From Rikenellaceae bacterium (GTDB lineage Bacteria; Bacteroidota; Bacteroidia; Bacteroidales; Rikenellaceae), in the NCBI GenBank assembly GCA_015060075.1, contig SUZE01000001.1, positions 1 to 64,000 of the forward strand: 64,000 nt of DNA. The letters are read 5' to 3'. The first letter of the stretch is position 1, and every line of letters starts with the position of its first letter. Below the pieces are notes generated by a model. That model worked only from the letters and a program-made list of their open reading frames with translations. It was not told where the DNA came from and ran no database searches. Both the position numbers and the translations under genes were made by a program. Shown here piece by piece: positions 15,664-24,943 of the stretch.

Positions 15664-15668
15664 AACGA

Positions 15669-15699
15669 CAAAATTAGGAAAAATGTCTGAAAATTCCAA
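15669..15699 (-). promoter_or_regulatory. Promoter of the M23 gene, adjacent to its start codon
   Basis: Minus strand TTG (15699-15697), exactly 20 bases, TAATTTTG (15676-15669). The start codon is at 15663, so the predicted leader is about 3 bases. Confidence 0.75.
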
Positions 15700-15725
15700 T
15701 CATTTGAAAATTATACGCAAAAAAA

Positions 15726-15757
15726 TTGGTAAATCCGAATAAAAAGTTATATCTTTG
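15726..15757 (+). promoter_or_regulatory. Promoter of lpxK
   Basis: TTG (15726-15728), 21 bases, TATCTTTG (15750-15757). The leader to the ATG at 15783 is about 23 bases. It lies back to back with the M23 promoter. Confidence 0.75.
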
Positions 15758-15782
15758 AATGGATTATAGCGTAACAACCTAA

Positions 15783-16847
15783 ATGAAGAGAGTGTTTCTT
15801 AAAATAGCATCGCTGTTTTATGGTGCCGCAATAAAGCTGCGACACCTGCTCTTCGATATAAATATTCTGCATAGTGAGCGATTCGATATCCCGATTATCT
15901 GTGTAGGCAATATTACGGTTGGCGGTACAGGCAAAACCCCTACCGTGGAGATGTTGGTTGAACACTACTCTGAGGAGAATAATGTCGTGGTCCTTTCGCG
16001 CGGATATGGTCGTGCAACAAAGGGTTATCGTGTGGTGGAGGTTGATGATACCTATCGCCAGGTGGGTGATGAACCGTTGCAGATAAAGCGCAAGTTCCCT
16101 CATGTTACAGTGGTCGTTTGCGAGAAGCGGGCATTTGCTATACATCGCATCAAGGAGGAGTTCCCCGATACGGATATGATAATTATGGACGATGGCTTCC
16201 AACATCGCTATGTTGAGCCATTGATAAATATCATTATTGTTGATGCCAATCGCCCTGTCGAATGGGACCATCTGTTGCCTTACGGACAGTTGCGTGATAC
16301 GACAGATTCGCTTGACCGTGCGCACTATTTTATCGTTACGAAATGTCCTGAAAACATGAAGCCTATCGATATGCGTGTGATGCGTAAGGTCTTGGTCGGC
16401 AAGCCTTCGCAGGAGATTTTCTTCTCTCGCATGCAAGCGGCTCAACCTTGCTCGGTTTTTGCAGGTGTAGAGGGTACGGTATCGCATGGCGCAAGCGTTA
16501 TAGCGATGTCGGGCATTGGTGATAACGAGGCTTTCAATAGAGGTTTGGCACAGCGATACAAGGTGGTTGATACACTCGATTTGGACGACCACCACTCCTA
16601 TCGCATGAGTGACCTCAAACATATAACTAAACTCCTTAAAAAACATCCCGAGGCGGTGATTATGACCACGGAGAAGGACGCTGTAAAGTTGGCTTATAGT
16701 AATGCTATTCCGGAGGAGTTGCGCCATAAGATGTTCTACGAGAAGATTTCGTTGCGCTTTGTGGGCGACAGCCGTATGGAGTTATTCGAAAGAATTGATA
16801 ACGATATAAAGAATAGAGATAATGGAGCATATATTAAAGGCTTGTAA
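15783..16847 (+). CDS. lpxK: Tetraacyldisaccharide 4'-kinase
   Basis: Inner-membrane-associated kinase that phosphorylates the 4' position of the lipid A disaccharide precursor. 354 aa, normal length. An N-terminal amphipathic/hydrophobic helix anchors the protein. The P-loop is GNITVGGTGKTPTVEML (GGTGKT at 47-52). Further conserved parts are RGYGRATKG, VGDEPLQIKRKF, IIMDDGFQHR (catalytic Asp region), GQLRD and TTEKDAVKL. Presence of lpxK confirms a Gram-negative, LPS-making organism. Its last 26 bases overlap the start of the nucleoside phosphorylase gene. Confidence 0.96.
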   Translation: MKRVFLKIASLFYGAAIKLRHLLFDINILHSERFDIPIICVGNITVGGTGKTPTVEMLVEHYSEENNVVVLSRGYGRATKGYRVVEVDDTYRQVGDEPLQIKRKFPHVTVVVCEKRAFAIHRIKEEFPDTDMIIMDDGFQHRYVEPLINIIIVDANRPVEWDHLLPYGQLRDTTDSLDRAHYFIVTKCPENMKPIDMRVMRKVLVGKPSQEIFFSRMQAAQPCSVFAGVEGTVSHGASVIAMSGIGDNEAFNRGLAQRYKVVDTLDLDDHHSYRMSDLKHITKLLKKHPEAVIMTTEKDAVKLAYSNAIPEELRHKMFYEKISLRFVGDSRMELFERIDNDIKNRDNGAYIKGL

Positions 16848-17625
16848 GGCGATTCAGGAGGCAACAAACAATTTCCAGCCCGAAGTAGGTATTATACTCG
16901 GTACGGGATTGGGTGGCTTTGTCGATAGTATTGAAGTGGAGTACCGTTTGGAGTACAAGGATATTCCAAATATGCCTGTATCGACTGTCGAAGGTCACAA
17001 AGGTTGCTTAATCTTTGGTACGGTAGGTGGCAAGAAAGTCGTTGCTATGCAGGGGCGTTTCCACTACTACGAGGGCTATGCGATGAAGCAGGTTACATTC
17101 CCTGTGCGTGTGATGGCACTGCTTGGTATCAAGTATCTCTTTGTGTCGAATGCTGCGGGAGGTGTAAACACATCATTCTGTGTGGGCGATTTGATGGTTA
17201 TTACCGACCACATCAACCTCTTGCCAAATCCGCTTATCGGACCAAATATGGCTGAGTTCGGACCACGCTTTGTAGATATGCACGACTGCTACAACCATGC
17301 TGTTATTGCGAAGGCTACGGCTATTGCCGAGCGTGAGCATATAAAGTTGCAGTATGGCGTATATGTTGGCACTACGGGCCCGACATTTGAGACACAGGCG
17401 GAGTATCGCTACTTCAAGGCTATCGGCGGTGATGCTGTCGGAATGTCCACCGTGCCGGAGATTATTGTTGCCCGCCACATGAACGTACCGTGCTTCGGTA
17501 TGTCGGTAATCACAAATTGCGGTTTGAGCGATGAGAAGGGTGACCACGAAGATGTGCAGTTGCAGGGACAAAAGGCGGGCGTTCGTATGGCTCGCCTCTT
17601 CACCGAATTGATTAGAGAGTTATAA
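16822..17625 (+). CDS. Purine nucleoside phosphorylase (inosine/guanosine type)
   Basis: Cleaves purine nucleosides with phosphate to free base and ribose-1-phosphate, for salvage. 267 aa, trimeric PNP type (PNP-II, punA/deoD2). Seen motifs: VGIILGTGLGGF (phosphate loop), TVEGHKG, QGRFHYYEGY, SNAAGGVN, and the base-specificity region VITNCGLSDEKGDHEDV, where Asn favours 6-oxopurines. The start at 16822 lies 26 bp inside lpxK and gives the expected N-terminus (MEHILKACKAIQEAT). It is followed after 12 bp by ssb, so lpxK, PNP and ssb form one transcript ending at the terminator 18170-18206. Confidence 0.94.
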   Translation: MEHILKACKAIQEATNNFQPEVGIILGTGLGGFVDSIEVEYRLEYKDIPNMPVSTVEGHKGCLIFGTVGGKKVVAMQGRFHYYEGYAMKQVTFPVRVMALLGIKYLFVSNAAGGVNTSFCVGDLMVITDHINLLPNPLIGPNMAEFGPRFVDMHDCYNHAVIAKATAIAEREHIKLQYGVYVGTTGPTFETQAEYRYFKAIGGDAVGMSTVPEIIVARHMNVPCFGMSVITNCGLSDEKGDHEDVQLQGQKAGVRMARLFTELIREL

Positions 17626-17637
17626 AAACAGAGAGAT

Positions 17638-18150
17638 ATGATTAACAAGGTTATTTTAGTAGGAAATGTCGGACTCGACCCCGAAGTTCGCGCATTGGAT
17701 TCGGGTGTTAAGGTTGCGCGTGTGCGCTTGGCTACCTCTGAGCGTTATACCGACCGCCAAACAAACGAAACAAAGGAGCTCACCGAGTGGCATACTGTCA
17801 CTTTGTGGCGCAACTTGGCTGATATCGTAGATAAGTATGTTCACAAGGGCAGTCAGCTCTATATTGAGGGCTCGTTGCGTACTCGCGAGTGGACCGATAA
17901 GGATAATCAGAAGCGTTACACTACCGAGATTGTGGCAACCGATATGAAGTTGCTTGGTCGCCGTGGTGACGCTCAGCCACAGCAGGAGGTAAATGACTAC
18001 TCGGCACAATCTGCATATCAGGCTCCGGCACAACAGCCTGTTCAGCAGCCTGCATATCAGCAGCCGGTGGCTCAACCTGTTGCTCCTGCTCCACAACCTG
18101 CACAACAGCCTGTTGTACCTGCGGATAGCGCAGACGACCTTCCGTTCTAA
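17638..18150 (+). CDS. ssb: Single-stranded DNA-binding protein
   Basis: Binds ssDNA during replication, recombination and repair. 170 aa. The OB fold occupies about 1-110 (INKVILVGNVGLDPEVRALDSG at the start, EWHTVTLWRNLADI in the middle). A Gln/Pro/Ala-rich flexible linker (about 111-160) leads to the acidic tip DDLPF, the conserved docking sequence for partner proteins. It is the last gene of the lpxK-PNP-ssb run and is followed by a bidirectional terminator. Confidence 0.97.
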   Translation: MINKVILVGNVGLDPEVRALDSGVKVARVRLATSERYTDRQTNETKELTEWHTVTLWRNLADIVDKYVHKGSQLYIEGSLRTREWTDKDNQKRYTTEIVATDMKLLGRRGDAQPQQEVNDYSAQSAYQAPAQQPVQQPAYQQPVAQPVAPAPQPAQQPVVPADSADDLPF

Positions 18151-18169
18151 CTACTCGGTAGAGAGGGGT

Positions 18170-18206
18170 AAAGATATAGGCAGCGAATTTCGCTGCCTAT
18201 ATCTTT
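18170..18206. terminator. Bidirectional terminator between ssb and the lipocalin-like gene
   Basis: Perfect 16-bp stem (18170-18185 with 18191-18206) around AATTT. Its outer ends are A-rich on the left and T-rich on the right, so it can terminate both converging transcripts. Confidence 0.88.
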
Positions 18207-18227
18207 GTTGTATATTTGGACCGACTG

Positions 18228-18731
18228 TTAGAAGAACCGCTCAACCGCTACCGAGCGAACATTTGTCGCCTCAGTTGCATCTTTGATAACCTCATCAGGA
18301 ACTTCGGACGCTGCGTATACACATACATCTCTCTCTCCCGATTCGTGAGTGCGGGTTAGACGAATAAGCTTCGGCTCTGTGCTATACTCAATGGTATATG
18401 TGCCACTCCAACTCTGACCATCAGAGTAGGTGCCTTGCAACTTAGAGCCTTCGAGCGAAAATGTACCGTAATAATGCACCCAAAGCACCGTGTAGGTGTG
18501 TTGATATATATCGAAGGTGTTGTCCTCGTTAAGGCAGAGATATACGCCGAATGGCAAATCTTTCGAGTTGTTCCACTCTGTCAATTTCCACTCGCCGATA
18601 GGGTTTCCAGCCTCGCTCCAAACAATCTTTGTACCTCCGCCATTTCCCCCGTTGTTATCAGGTGTACATGCCGAGAATCCGAGCAGTAGTGCTATTGCAA
18701 CAATAAATATCTTTGAAATCTTCATATTCAT
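18228..18731 (-). CDS. Small lipocalin-like lipoprotein at the end of the SusCD/protease locus
   Basis: 167 aa. A lipoprotein signal (IALLLGFSAC, Cys22 counting from the first Met) is followed by a Gly/Asn-rich spacer. The body has alternating strands typical of lipocalin-like (DUF5004-type) domains: IGEWKLTEW near the start, then LCLNEDNTFDIYQ, WVHYYGTFSLEGSKLQGTYSDGQSWSGTYTI and LIRLTRT. Such domains are common as accessory lipoproteins in Bacteroidota nutrient loci, and their ligands are unknown. It follows the S8 protease gene by 25 bp with no terminator between them. Confidence 0.75.
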   Translation of the reverse strand: MNMKISKIFIVAIALLLGFSACTPDNNGGNGGGTKIVWSEAGNPIGEWKLTEWNNSKDLPFGVYLCLNEDNTFDIYQHTYTVLWVHYYGTFSLEGSKLQGTYSDGQSWSGTYTIEYSTEPKLIRLTRTHESGERDVCVYAASEVPDEVIKDATEATNVRSVAVERFF

Positions 18732-18756
18732 ACTCTCCTTTACAATTTAACACCTG

Positions 18757-20754
18757 TTACAGCCAACCTCCATTTGCAGTGTGGCTTTCACGGACAATGA
18801 GTGCAATCTTTTTGATTGTTACACGACCTCCCATTTTGTCGTCAGAACCTGCGGTTTTACCTCCCACAATGACAGGTACATTGATGAAGCCAAAACCAAC
18901 ATTGTCACACATTATAGTCAATTTACCACCTGTAATCGATGGTCCGGATACAACACCCAACTTCTCTACATCCTCTTTTGACATAAGAGGGCTCTTATCA
19001 TCTCTATTGTCTTTATCCTGTATCTCTATGTCGGCTACTCCATCTGCAATATATAGAGCCAAATCGATGTTTTTATGGTACTGACTCTTTGTAATTGATA
19101 TACAAGGTGTTCCCTCGACATTCATCAACATTCGTAACGCATCGATGCGACCTGAACCCATCTTTCTCGGATATGCCGATGAGAAGGTTGGATTAGCCAT
19201 TAAATCGGTGTCAATATCGTTTACCGAGAGGAGCAACATTGCAGTAAACTCCTCCAACGAAAATCTCTTACCCAACTTCTTGGCATACGACAAACCGAGA
19301 GCCGCAACACCCGATACATGAGGACATGCCATTGATGTACCCTGCATGTAGCCATATCCGCTTCTTACCAAACTTTTTGGTAAGGTTGAGAGAACACCAC
19401 CCTCGTTGCCGTGATTCTTTTGGTCACCTCCCGGAGCAGAGATATTTGTACCCGGACCAAAGTTGGTGTAGTACGCCGGCATGCCGTCACAACCTGTTGC
19501 TGCAACCGATATAAAGTCACGATATGCAGCAGGGTAGCCCGATACCGATAAACTATCATTTCCTGCTGCAAAAATAACCAAACCTCCGTCCAAAACATCG
19601 CTATTCTTGGAGCTTTGGAAATAGGTAATACCATCATATTCGGCACCAGCACTCAATTTATATGCCTTGTCGTTGGAGAAGGCAGGATTACCCTTTTTAG
19701 CATCGTAACCCCAAGAACATTGTGCAATTACAGCACCATTGTCGGCCGCATACTTAAATGCTCGTGAACTCACTTCAACGGTTCCTTTTTTACTTCCGCT
19801 AAACATCTGTGAGGACATAATTTTTACGCCATTACCCGAGCCATCGCCACCTGCAATTCCGCATACGCCGACACCGTTGTTATTCACAGCCGCAACTGTA
19901 CCTGCAACATGGGTGCCGTGTCCGCTATCGCCACTTTCGTTCCACGATATTGCTCCTTGTGCGCAGTGGTTGAAACCGTATACATCATCTACGAAGCCAT
20001 TCCCGTCATCGTCTTTGCCATTGCCGGCAATTTCACCTCTGTTAACCCACATGTTATCTTTGAGGTCTTCGTGGGTATAATCGACACCCTCGTCAATTAC
20101 CGCTACGATAATCGAAGGGTCGCCTGTGCAGTAGCGCCAAGCATCTTTGACATTTACATCCATGCCTGCCACCTGCTTCTCGTGAATGCCCGACCCCGTG
20201 TTGTAGTAGTGCCATTGGTCCTTGAAGAAAGGGTCATTGACCTCCGAAACGGTCATTCGTGTGTCTGTGGTAATCTCGGCAGGAACAGCAACAGAAGGTT
20301 GATGCGTGAGAATTGAGTTGTACTGTACAATATTGACATCGTCAATCTCAGCCAGCAACTTTGCCGCCTCTTCGAGTTGCTCATCACTATCGAAACGAAC
20401 TACATACCAGCGGTGCAAGCCCGCCTTGCGAGTGCGTTCTTCGTGCTTCTCCACAACAGGGAAGAGTCGCTCGATGGTTGTTGCTCCGATTTTGTTCAAG
20501 ACAATATTCAACGGCTCTATACCTGAGCGTGTGACATTAGTGTTGCATTCCACCTTCTCAAAGGCAAGTGCAGCACTTTCGTTGAACTTAATCAATAAAC
20601 TACCCGCCTCAGCAGAGCGTGACGAGTTGATAATCTTTGTTGCAGGGGCTTCTGCTTGCCCTCCAACAAGGATATCCTCATTGTACGAAAAACAACCGAC
20701 AAACATTGAGGCTGCCAATACAGACAATCCTATTTTTCTGATAGAAATACTCAT
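18757..20754 (-). CDS. S8-family (subtilisin-like) protease, lipoprotein
   Basis: Serine endopeptidase predicted to be anchored at the cell surface or outer membrane. 665 aa. A lipobox (SMFVG-C, Cys21) precedes an inhibitor-like propeptide region (about 50-150, ending in the DVNIVQYNSIL strand) and the peptidase S8 domain. The catalytic triad is complete: Asp221 in AVIDEG, His279 in GHGTHVAG, Ser474 in QGTSMACPHVSG. The oxyanion Asn399 is in FAAGND. About 130 C-terminal residues form a beta-rich extension. It sits directly behind SusC, SusD and a large lipoprotein in one operon. By analogy with glycan loci, it would be the surface-acting depolymerase, acting here on protein. Confidence 0.93.
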   Translation of the reverse strand: MSISIRKIGLSVLAASMFVGCFSYNEDILVGGQAEAPATKIINSSRSAEAGSLLIKFNESAALAFEKVECNTNVTRSGIEPLNIVLNKIGATTIERLFPVVEKHEERTRKAGLHRWYVVRFDSDEQLEEAAKLLAEIDDVNIVQYNSILTHQPSVAVPAEITTDTRMTVSEVNDPFFKDQWHYYNTGSGIHEKQVAGMDVNVKDAWRYCTGDPSIIVAVIDEGVDYTHEDLKDNMWVNRGEIAGNGKDDDGNGFVDDVYGFNHCAQGAISWNESGDSGHGTHVAGTVAAVNNNGVGVCGIAGGDGSGNGVKIMSSQMFSGSKKGTVEVSSRAFKYAADNGAVIAQCSWGYDAKKGNPAFSNDKAYKLSAGAEYDGITYFQSSKNSDVLDGGLVIFAAGNDSLSVSGYPAAYRDFISVAATGCDGMPAYYTNFGPGTNISAPGGDQKNHGNEGGVLSTLPKSLVRSGYGYMQGTSMACPHVSGVAALGLSYAKKLGKRFSLEEFTAMLLLSVNDIDTDLMANPTFSSAYPRKMGSGRIDALRMLMNVEGTPCISITKSQYHKNIDLALYIADGVADIEIQDKDNRDDKSPLMSKEDVEKLGVVSGPSITGGKLTIMCDNVGFGFINVPVIVGGKTAGSDDKMGGRVTIKKIALIVRESHTANGGWL

Positions 20755-20792
20755 AAAATCGTAAAAAAAGTTAATCTTTTATTTAGACACCA

Positions 20793-20818
20793 CAAGCCGA
20801 CATATCGCAGTCGGCTTG
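20793..20818 (-). promoter_or_regulatory. Hairpin between the large lipoprotein and protease genes
   Basis: Perfect 9-bp stem (20793-20801 with 20810-20818) in the 91-bp gap. No U-tract follows directly on the minus strand, so partial attenuation or mRNA processing is more likely than full termination. Confidence 0.5.
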
Positions 20819-20845
20819 CAGTGTTATTATAGAGTCAAAGAACTG

Positions 20846-23221
20846 TTAGTTTTCGGTACCGGCGTTCTCACCACCTGCATTTTCGCCACCGGTATTCTCG
20901 TCACCGGTATTCTCGTCACCCTCCGAACCTCCCGGATTTTCCGGTGTCGCTGGCACATCAGGCTCCACATAAGGTGCAATGGTAGTACTTGTAGATGAGA
21001 ACTCTTTACTACTCTTGTGATTGATGATAAGCGAACCAGAGGTGTCATTTCCGTCTTTATCCTTCTTCACATTATAGATTTGAACCTTAAATGCGTAGTT
21101 TTGGATACCGACAGGCTCTTTCTTGGTCTTGTCAATCTTGAATACCAATGGGTCGAAAGCTAATGCTCCCTTTTCCAACTGAGATTCATATTTGTAGCAC
21201 TCGGTTTTATCCTCATTTGCATATCCAAACATCTTACCGAAGAGGTTACCCTCCTTCTTGCGACCACGAACTGTACCATCGAGTGTGAGGGTGCCCGCCT
21301 CGGCATCGTAAGTTGCAAAGAACTCTGCGCCATCGTTGAAACCAATATTCGATACTAAGAAGCGCTTAGAGCTTCCCTGATAACTTTGAACTTCAAAAGT
21401 GGTCTCATATACTCCAAGACCGCCTTTGCCCTTCATCGTATATTTTCCGACCTTCAAATCGCCTGCAAAAGCAGGGGCAACGTCGGTTGTGAACTCAAAT
21501 GTACGAGCATCTCTTGTCTCGTAATTGTTGATTGCGAAGAATACCGCTGTATAATTGGTGTTATCCTCCAAATCTCCATAGTATCCAACCTTGCCCTCAG
21601 CCGATTGAATAGTAGTCAACTCTTCGATAGAGAATGGAGCAACCCCCTCCTCCTTGAAGAGTTTCTCGTAGGTATTGCCTGCCTTGCTGAGGTACTCGGT
21701 AAGGAATGCGGTTGGCCAGCAACCGATAGCCAAAGACTTCAAGTTAGAGCCTTTGAGGGTGTAGCTGAATGCATTGTAGTCACCAATATCATCGCCTGGA
21801 ACATCGGTCTGGTATTGTGTGTACTTACCAAACTCGACAGTAAGGTCGCAAGGGTGGACGTTCGAACTTCCAAATCCTGCGTAGTAGAAGGAATCCAATG
21901 CAACATACTTCTCAACCAACTCACCCAAATTGTTCTTTGGAGCGGCAACAATTGTGTAGATATCTGCCTTGTTGATATTGATGTTAATCTCGGTCTTTTC
22001 GACTCCGCTCTTGAAATCCTCTACCTCGCAGATGTTCTCTGCCGTACCATCTAATAATTTTCCAATAGACTCTGATGGGTCTGCAAGAATATTACCCTTT
22101 GCCAAGTAGTACTTGATACCTGCAACATCGGCACCATGATTAAAGATAAACTTTGCCTTAACCTCCGACAGGTCGCTTGCGGTGGTTGTACCTTCATAGC
22201 TAACAGAGAGCGAATAGTCGGTAGCTACTCCGTCAGGAAGAATTATACGGAAACCGCCTTCCAAGTTACTTGTAAACATGTGACCGGCTTTATAGCCAGG
22301 TGAACCAATAAGCAAACCGTCCTTAGGCCAAGTGATAACACCACCACTCTTCCATTTTCCGTTTTCGTCAAATTTTGCGCCTTCCAATATGCCGGCAATA
22401 CCGTTTGGATTGGTGACAGGGTGATAATCCGAAGCGATGAACCAATCGTTCTCCTCTTTTGCATCAAGACCCATTCTTCGCTTCTCGATATAGCACTTGT
22501 CAGGATTTGTGCAGTCAATTACGAGGTGATATGCCTCTGTGCCCTCCTCTTCCTCTTCCTCTTCTGCTGCACCAAGGACCGGTACCACTACCTTTGCCCA
22601 TGGGTTTTTCAAGAGAAAGACCTTGTTTTTGGTTTTGTGCTCGTAAGCCTCAACCTCTACCTCTGCTTTAACAGAGAGAATGGAAAATTTTACACCATCA
22701 AGGGCTGAGAATATATCACCACCACGGAACTTGGCATTTTCGGCAAGCTCTCCCTTGATACGATTCCAAGGGAAGAGTCTGAATGCTACGGTCCATTGGC
22801 TATCTCCGTATGGTGTAGTTTGGTCGTTTCTTACAATGGTGAGTTCAATCGGATACTCCTTATCCTCCTCCATTGCTGCACTATTGGCCTTGATAGCAAA
22901 CATTGCGGTATCTTCACCATCTTTGAACACCACTGCATTGTTTTCAGGGAACTCAAACAGTGCTGTATGCTCTTCGGCTACACTACAATCAATTGGTACC
23001 TCCAATGTACCCTTCGTGTCGATTCGAGTAACAATGACATTCTGAATATCATCTTTCTCCTCACCCGAGATATCGAAAACCGTTGCATTCTTGTTGGAGA
23101 AACTTACCTGCGGTCCGGCAGGAACCTCTCCCGGAGTGAATGCGTTGTCAGTGGTACAGGAGACAATCGCTCCTGCTACCATCACAACTAACAACGAATA
23201 TATAAATTTAAGTCTTTTCAT
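20846..23221 (-). CDS. Large surface lipoprotein of the SusCD/protease locus, unknown ligand
   Basis: 791 aa from the ATG at 23221. That start gives a lipoprotein signal (MKRLKFIYSLLVVMVAGAIVSC), and the 11 extra upstream codons are not needed. The first 120 residues resemble a Calx-beta/DUF4843-type strand-rich domain, with FSNKNATVFDISGEEKDDIQ then TAMFAIKANSA. A run of eight glutamates interrupts the middle (AAEEEEEEEGTEAY). Several Fn3-like strands follow (NYTAVFFAINNYETRDARTFEF). The end is a tandem five-residue repeat, DENTG/GENAG, encoded by 15-bp units (20853-20925). I do not recognise the family as a whole. By position it takes the place of a SusE/SusF-type surface binding protein between SusD and the protease. 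Confidence 0.8.
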   Translation of the reverse strand: MKRLKFIYSLLVVMVAGAIVSCTTDNAFTPGEVPAGPQVSFSNKNATVFDISGEEKDDIQNVIVTRIDTKGTLEVPIDCSVAEEHTALFEFPENNAVVFKDGEDTAMFAIKANSAAMEEDKEYPIELTIVRNDQTTPYGDSQWTVAFRLFPWNRIKGELAENAKFRGGDIFSALDGVKFSILSVKAEVEVEAYEHKTKNKVFLLKNPWAKVVVPVLGAAEEEEEEEGTEAYHLVIDCTNPDKCYIEKRRMGLDAKEENDWFIASDYHPVTNPNGIAGILEGAKFDENGKWKSGGVITWPKDGLLIGSPGYKAGHMFTSNLEGGFRIILPDGVATDYSLSVSYEGTTTASDLSEVKAKFIFNHGADVAGIKYYLAKGNILADPSESIGKLLDGTAENICEVEDFKSGVEKTEINININKADIYTIVAAPKNNLGELVEKYVALDSFYYAGFGSSNVHPCDLTVEFGKYTQYQTDVPGDDIGDYNAFSYTLKGSNLKSLAIGCWPTAFLTEYLSKAGNTYEKLFKEEGVAPFSIEELTTIQSAEGKVGYYGDLEDNTNYTAVFFAINNYETRDARTFEFTTDVAPAFAGDLKVGKYTMKGKGGLGVYETTFEVQSYQGSSKRFLVSNIGFNDGAEFFATYDAEAGTLTLDGTVRGRKKEGNLFGKMFGYANEDKTECYKYESQLEKGALAFDPLVFKIDKTKKEPVGIQNYAFKVQIYNVKKDKDGNDTSGSLIINHKSSKEFSSTSTTIAPYVEPDVPATPENPGGSEGDENTGDENTGGENAGGENAGTEN
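20853..20925. repeat. 15-bp coding tandem repeat at the lipoprotein C-terminus
   Basis: About 4.5 copies of a 15-bp unit (GGTATTCTCGTCACC and variants) encode DENTG DENTG GENAG GENAG TEN on the minus strand. Because the unit is a multiple of three, copy changes would keep the frame. Confidence 0.85.
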
Positions 23222-23244
23222 ACTCTTTGTATCTTTTGTTTGTT

Positions 23245-24918
23245 TTATTTCCACAGCTTAATGAGTCCATCTGGATTAGGGTTGTTTGGTGTCTTCTCCA
23301 AAAGGGCAATGTTTTGGTATGTTTCGCCCTCAGGAATACAGAAGTTCCACCAAGGAGCACGGCCTTCAACATTTACACGGCTATCGCTCGGAACATTCGT
23401 ACCTTCGTAACCATTGTTAATACCCATATTCAAACGCTTGAAATCGTAGAATACGATACCCTCGCCCCACAACTCAACTCGCTTCTGGAACATAATCTCA
23501 TCGATAATATCAGTTATGCCATCAGTAGAGTACTTAGGGTTGCGATGAGCCATGAAACTGACTAGGAGGCTCTCTCCTGCACCTTCATTAACATGCTCTG
23601 TTGCCTCTGCCTCTATGAAATACATCTCCTCAACACGCATCAAAGGCACATCGGTTACATTACCGATAGTGTACGATACTGTGTTACCATTTGCAGGGTG
23701 GAACTTAAAGTTTGCATACGCCGGCACAACTGCAAGGAACTCCTCCTCCGAGTAGTTGGTCAAATAACCGTACTGCTTGTACCATGCAGCCGGATTTGCA
23801 CCAACAAATGCCTTACGGCGCCAGTCGGTATCCGACATGCGGTTGTAGAAGTTGTTGGTCACACCCTCGAATACGAACTTGCCACCGTAGCCCCAAGTAG
23901 ACTCACTCGAACGCCATGCGATGAAGTTCACGAGGTTGGTAATACCCTCGGTTGTCTGTGGCAAGTACCACATCCACGAGTTGTTTGCAGTATTAAAACC
24001 CGATGTAGCGTTCAAATACTCACTCTCGGTCATGATTGTCGCCTTAGACTCGGTAATAGCCAAACGAGCATACTTTGCAGCCTCTTGGTAAGCCTCTGTG
24101 CCGGTCTTTACATTCTTGTAGAATGAATTGAACTGTCCCAACCAAAGGTATGCACGAGCCTTCAAACCATAGACAACAGCCTTTGATGGCATAGTCTTCT
24201 TTACAGTAATACCATCGAGTAATGCCTCTGCATCGTTCAAGTCATCAAAGATGAACTCAAACATCTCCTCACGCTTAGCACGAGGGTTATTACGAGCCTT
24301 CTCTTCGGTAGTCTTTTCGTCTATAATAGGCACTGTTAAAGCCTTTACCTTTGAAATATCGTATTTGCCTGCTGCGGCAGGGTCAGTAACTTCGAGTGCC
24401 TCATACTGACGAGCCATATCCAAATAGAAGCAAGCACGGAATGCCTTTGCAACACCAAGTGCCAACTTTTCGCTCGAAGTGAGAGTCTTGCTTGTATCTA
24501 CCAAGCCGATAACATCGTTACACGACTTCATAAACGAGAAGTAGGTATTCCAAGGGAAGTCGCACAAACCGGCAGTTGGTCCCATCATCGTACCACGCTC
24601 CCAATACCAAAACCAGTCGTATCCCGCTGCATCATCACCTGCGGTGCAGATAACATCGCCGGTACATGCGTCCATTGCACACATCAAACCAGGATAACCA
24701 AAGTCAAAACCGTAGTTTGCGCCGCTACCGAATGCCGAGTATGGATATGCCATATTTACAGGAATAGCACCAACCGAAGCCTCCAATATAGATGCGGCTT
24801 GCGATATCTGCTCCTTTGTGGCACCACTTGTCGGGAAGGTCTCTTTGATACAGCTCGTTGTCAAAAGCGCAGTACCAAGGACCATAGCCATAATCTTATA
24901 TATATTCTTCATTTTCAT
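23245..24918 (-). CDS. SusD/RagB-family nutrient-binding lipoprotein
   Basis: Outer-surface lid that captures substrate over its SusC partner. 557 aa with a lipoprotein signal (GTALLTTSC). Typical SusD parts are the TPR-like helices (LALGVAKAFRACFYLDMARQY, a family hallmark near 165), PSKAVVYGLKARAYLWLGQF, and the C-terminal region VPLMRVEEMYFIEAEATEH followed by FQKRVELWGEGIVFYDFKRL. The carbohydrate-type aromatic platform cannot be read from sequence, and the neighbouring protease suggests peptides rather than glycans. It lies between the SusC gene (25 bp upstream) and the large lipoprotein gene (23 bp downstream) in the same operon. Confidence 0.95.
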   Translation of the reverse strand: MKMKNIYKIMAMVLGTALLTTSCIKETFPTSGATKEQISQAASILEASVGAIPVNMAYPYSAFGSGANYGFDFGYPGLMCAMDACTGDVICTAGDDAAGYDWFWYWERGTMMGPTAGLCDFPWNTYFSFMKSCNDVIGLVDTSKTLTSSEKLALGVAKAFRACFYLDMARQYEALEVTDPAAAGKYDISKVKALTVPIIDEKTTEEKARNNPRAKREEMFEFIFDDLNDAEALLDGITVKKTMPSKAVVYGLKARAYLWLGQFNSFYKNVKTGTEAYQEAAKYARLAITESKATIMTESEYLNATSGFNTANNSWMWYLPQTTEGITNLVNFIAWRSSESTWGYGGKFVFEGVTNNFYNRMSDTDWRRKAFVGANPAAWYKQYGYLTNYSEEEFLAVVPAYANFKFHPANGNTVSYTIGNVTDVPLMRVEEMYFIEAEATEHVNEGAGESLLVSFMAHRNPKYSTDGITDIIDEIMFQKRVELWGEGIVFYDFKRLNMGINNGYEGTNVPSDSRVNVEGRAPWWNFCIPEGETYQNIALLEKTPNNPNPDGLIKLWK

Positions 24919-24943
24919 AATATCTGTCTCCTTTCTTTAAGTA

